The translations under genes and the position numbers were made by a program. The notes below the pieces were generated by a model. It was not told the DNA's origin and did not search any database. It was given only the letters and a program-made list of their open reading frames with translations. This document shows positions 5,103 to 5,260 of a stretch of DNA of 5,260 bases, piece after piece. The first letter of the stretch is position 1; each line of letters begins with the position of its first letter. Source of the DNA: an uncultured Planctomycetaceae bacterium (GTDB lineage: Bacteria > Planctomycetota > Planctomycetia > Pirellulales > Lacipirellulaceae). The stretch lies in NCBI GenBank assembly GCA_937860165.1, contig CALMBE010000803.1, positions 1 through 5,260 on the forward strand, read 5' to 3'.

Positions 5103-5260
5103 ATGCTCTACTTCGCCACGGGCTCACCTACTACCGAACTGAGTGAACAGGACATCCGCGCTGCCCTCAACGGGGTGTTCGACAAGCTTGGTCGCCGCGA
5201 GCGTGTAATTGCCGTGCCGCCGGATTTCACCCGATTCAATAGTCGGGCGGGATTGCTGAC
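5103..5260 (+). CDS. DUF2088 / LarA-like (lactate racemase domain) protein, 5' part
   Basis: The first 52 codons are present before the window ends: MLYFATGSPTTELSEQDIR at the start, a short predicted helix ending KLGRRER at 28-34, then VIAVPPDFTRFNSRAGLLT at 35 onward. The ATGSPT...LS start and the PPDFTRFxSRAG signature match, from memory, planctomycete proteins annotated with the lactate racemase N-terminal domain (DUF2088). Characterised LarA uses a nickel-pincer cofactor to racemise lactate; relatives act on other 2-hydroxy acids or are unknown. The cofactor- and base-supplying residues lie beyond the window, so activity cannot be judged. The frame is open upstream to a TGA at 4992-4994 with no other ATG, GTG or TTG, which fixes the start at 5103. 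There is no Shine-Dalgarno sequence; the upstream 40 bases are almost all pyrimidine. Family members often have H where N46 stands in PPDFTRFN. Confidence 0.72.
   Translation, partial: MLYFATGSPTTELSEQDIRAALNGVFDKLGRRERVIAVPPDFTRFNSRAGLL

Noticed and set aside
1..5260. A defence system, phage or toxin-antitoxin module
   Set aside because: No nuclease, methylase, NTPase, toxin fold, integrase or transposase can be recognised in any supported reading frame.

Overview
The window looks like part of a planctomycete chromosome, most likely of the Pirellulales. The basis is a LEPR-XLL-type motif (FESLEPRQLL) of the kind found near the N-terminus of large planctomycete surface proteins, a Tat-exported PhoX/DUF839 protein, a DUF2088 protein with a PPDFTRF signature, moderately high G+C by eye, and gene gaps filled with short palindromic repeats. 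The assignment rests on remembered family features, not on a search.

Layout from left to right. Bases 1-89 hold the 3' end of an unrecognised plus-strand gene. It is followed, 44 bases after its stop, by a complete PhoX-family phosphatase-like gene (134-1543). Bases about 1504-1755 are a repeat island holding three different repeat types; one reaches into the end of the phosphatase gene and another supplies the stop codon of a minus-strand LEPR-motif remnant (1753-1956). Bases 1957-2282 hold no convincing gene, only two small hairpins. Next is a minus-strand pair: an NCS1-type purine/cytosine permease-like transporter (2533-3897), then a 78-residue protein with two hydrophobic segments 13 bases downstream (2283-2519). 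Bases 3898-4315 hold the transporter leader and a dense palindromic repeat cluster (about 4041-4262). A minus-strand four-helix membrane protein of unknown function follows (4316-4888). The right end has a gap with two short hairpins, then the first 52 codons of a plus-strand DUF2088 (lactate racemase-like) protein starting at 5103.

Functionally this is mixed housekeeping and accessory content: periplasmic phosphate-ester hydrolysis (inferred), nucleobase or related solute uptake (inferred), and the start of a LarA-like enzyme. The genes do not form one pathway. The transporter and the small membrane protein are the only pair whose spacing suggests they work together. I see no defence system, phage, CRISPR array, transposase, tRNA or rRNA. 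The points most worth following are the permease/small-protein pair, the LEPR remnant ended by a repeat, the repeat-encoded tail of the phosphatase, and two copies of a hairpin that differ by compensatory base changes.
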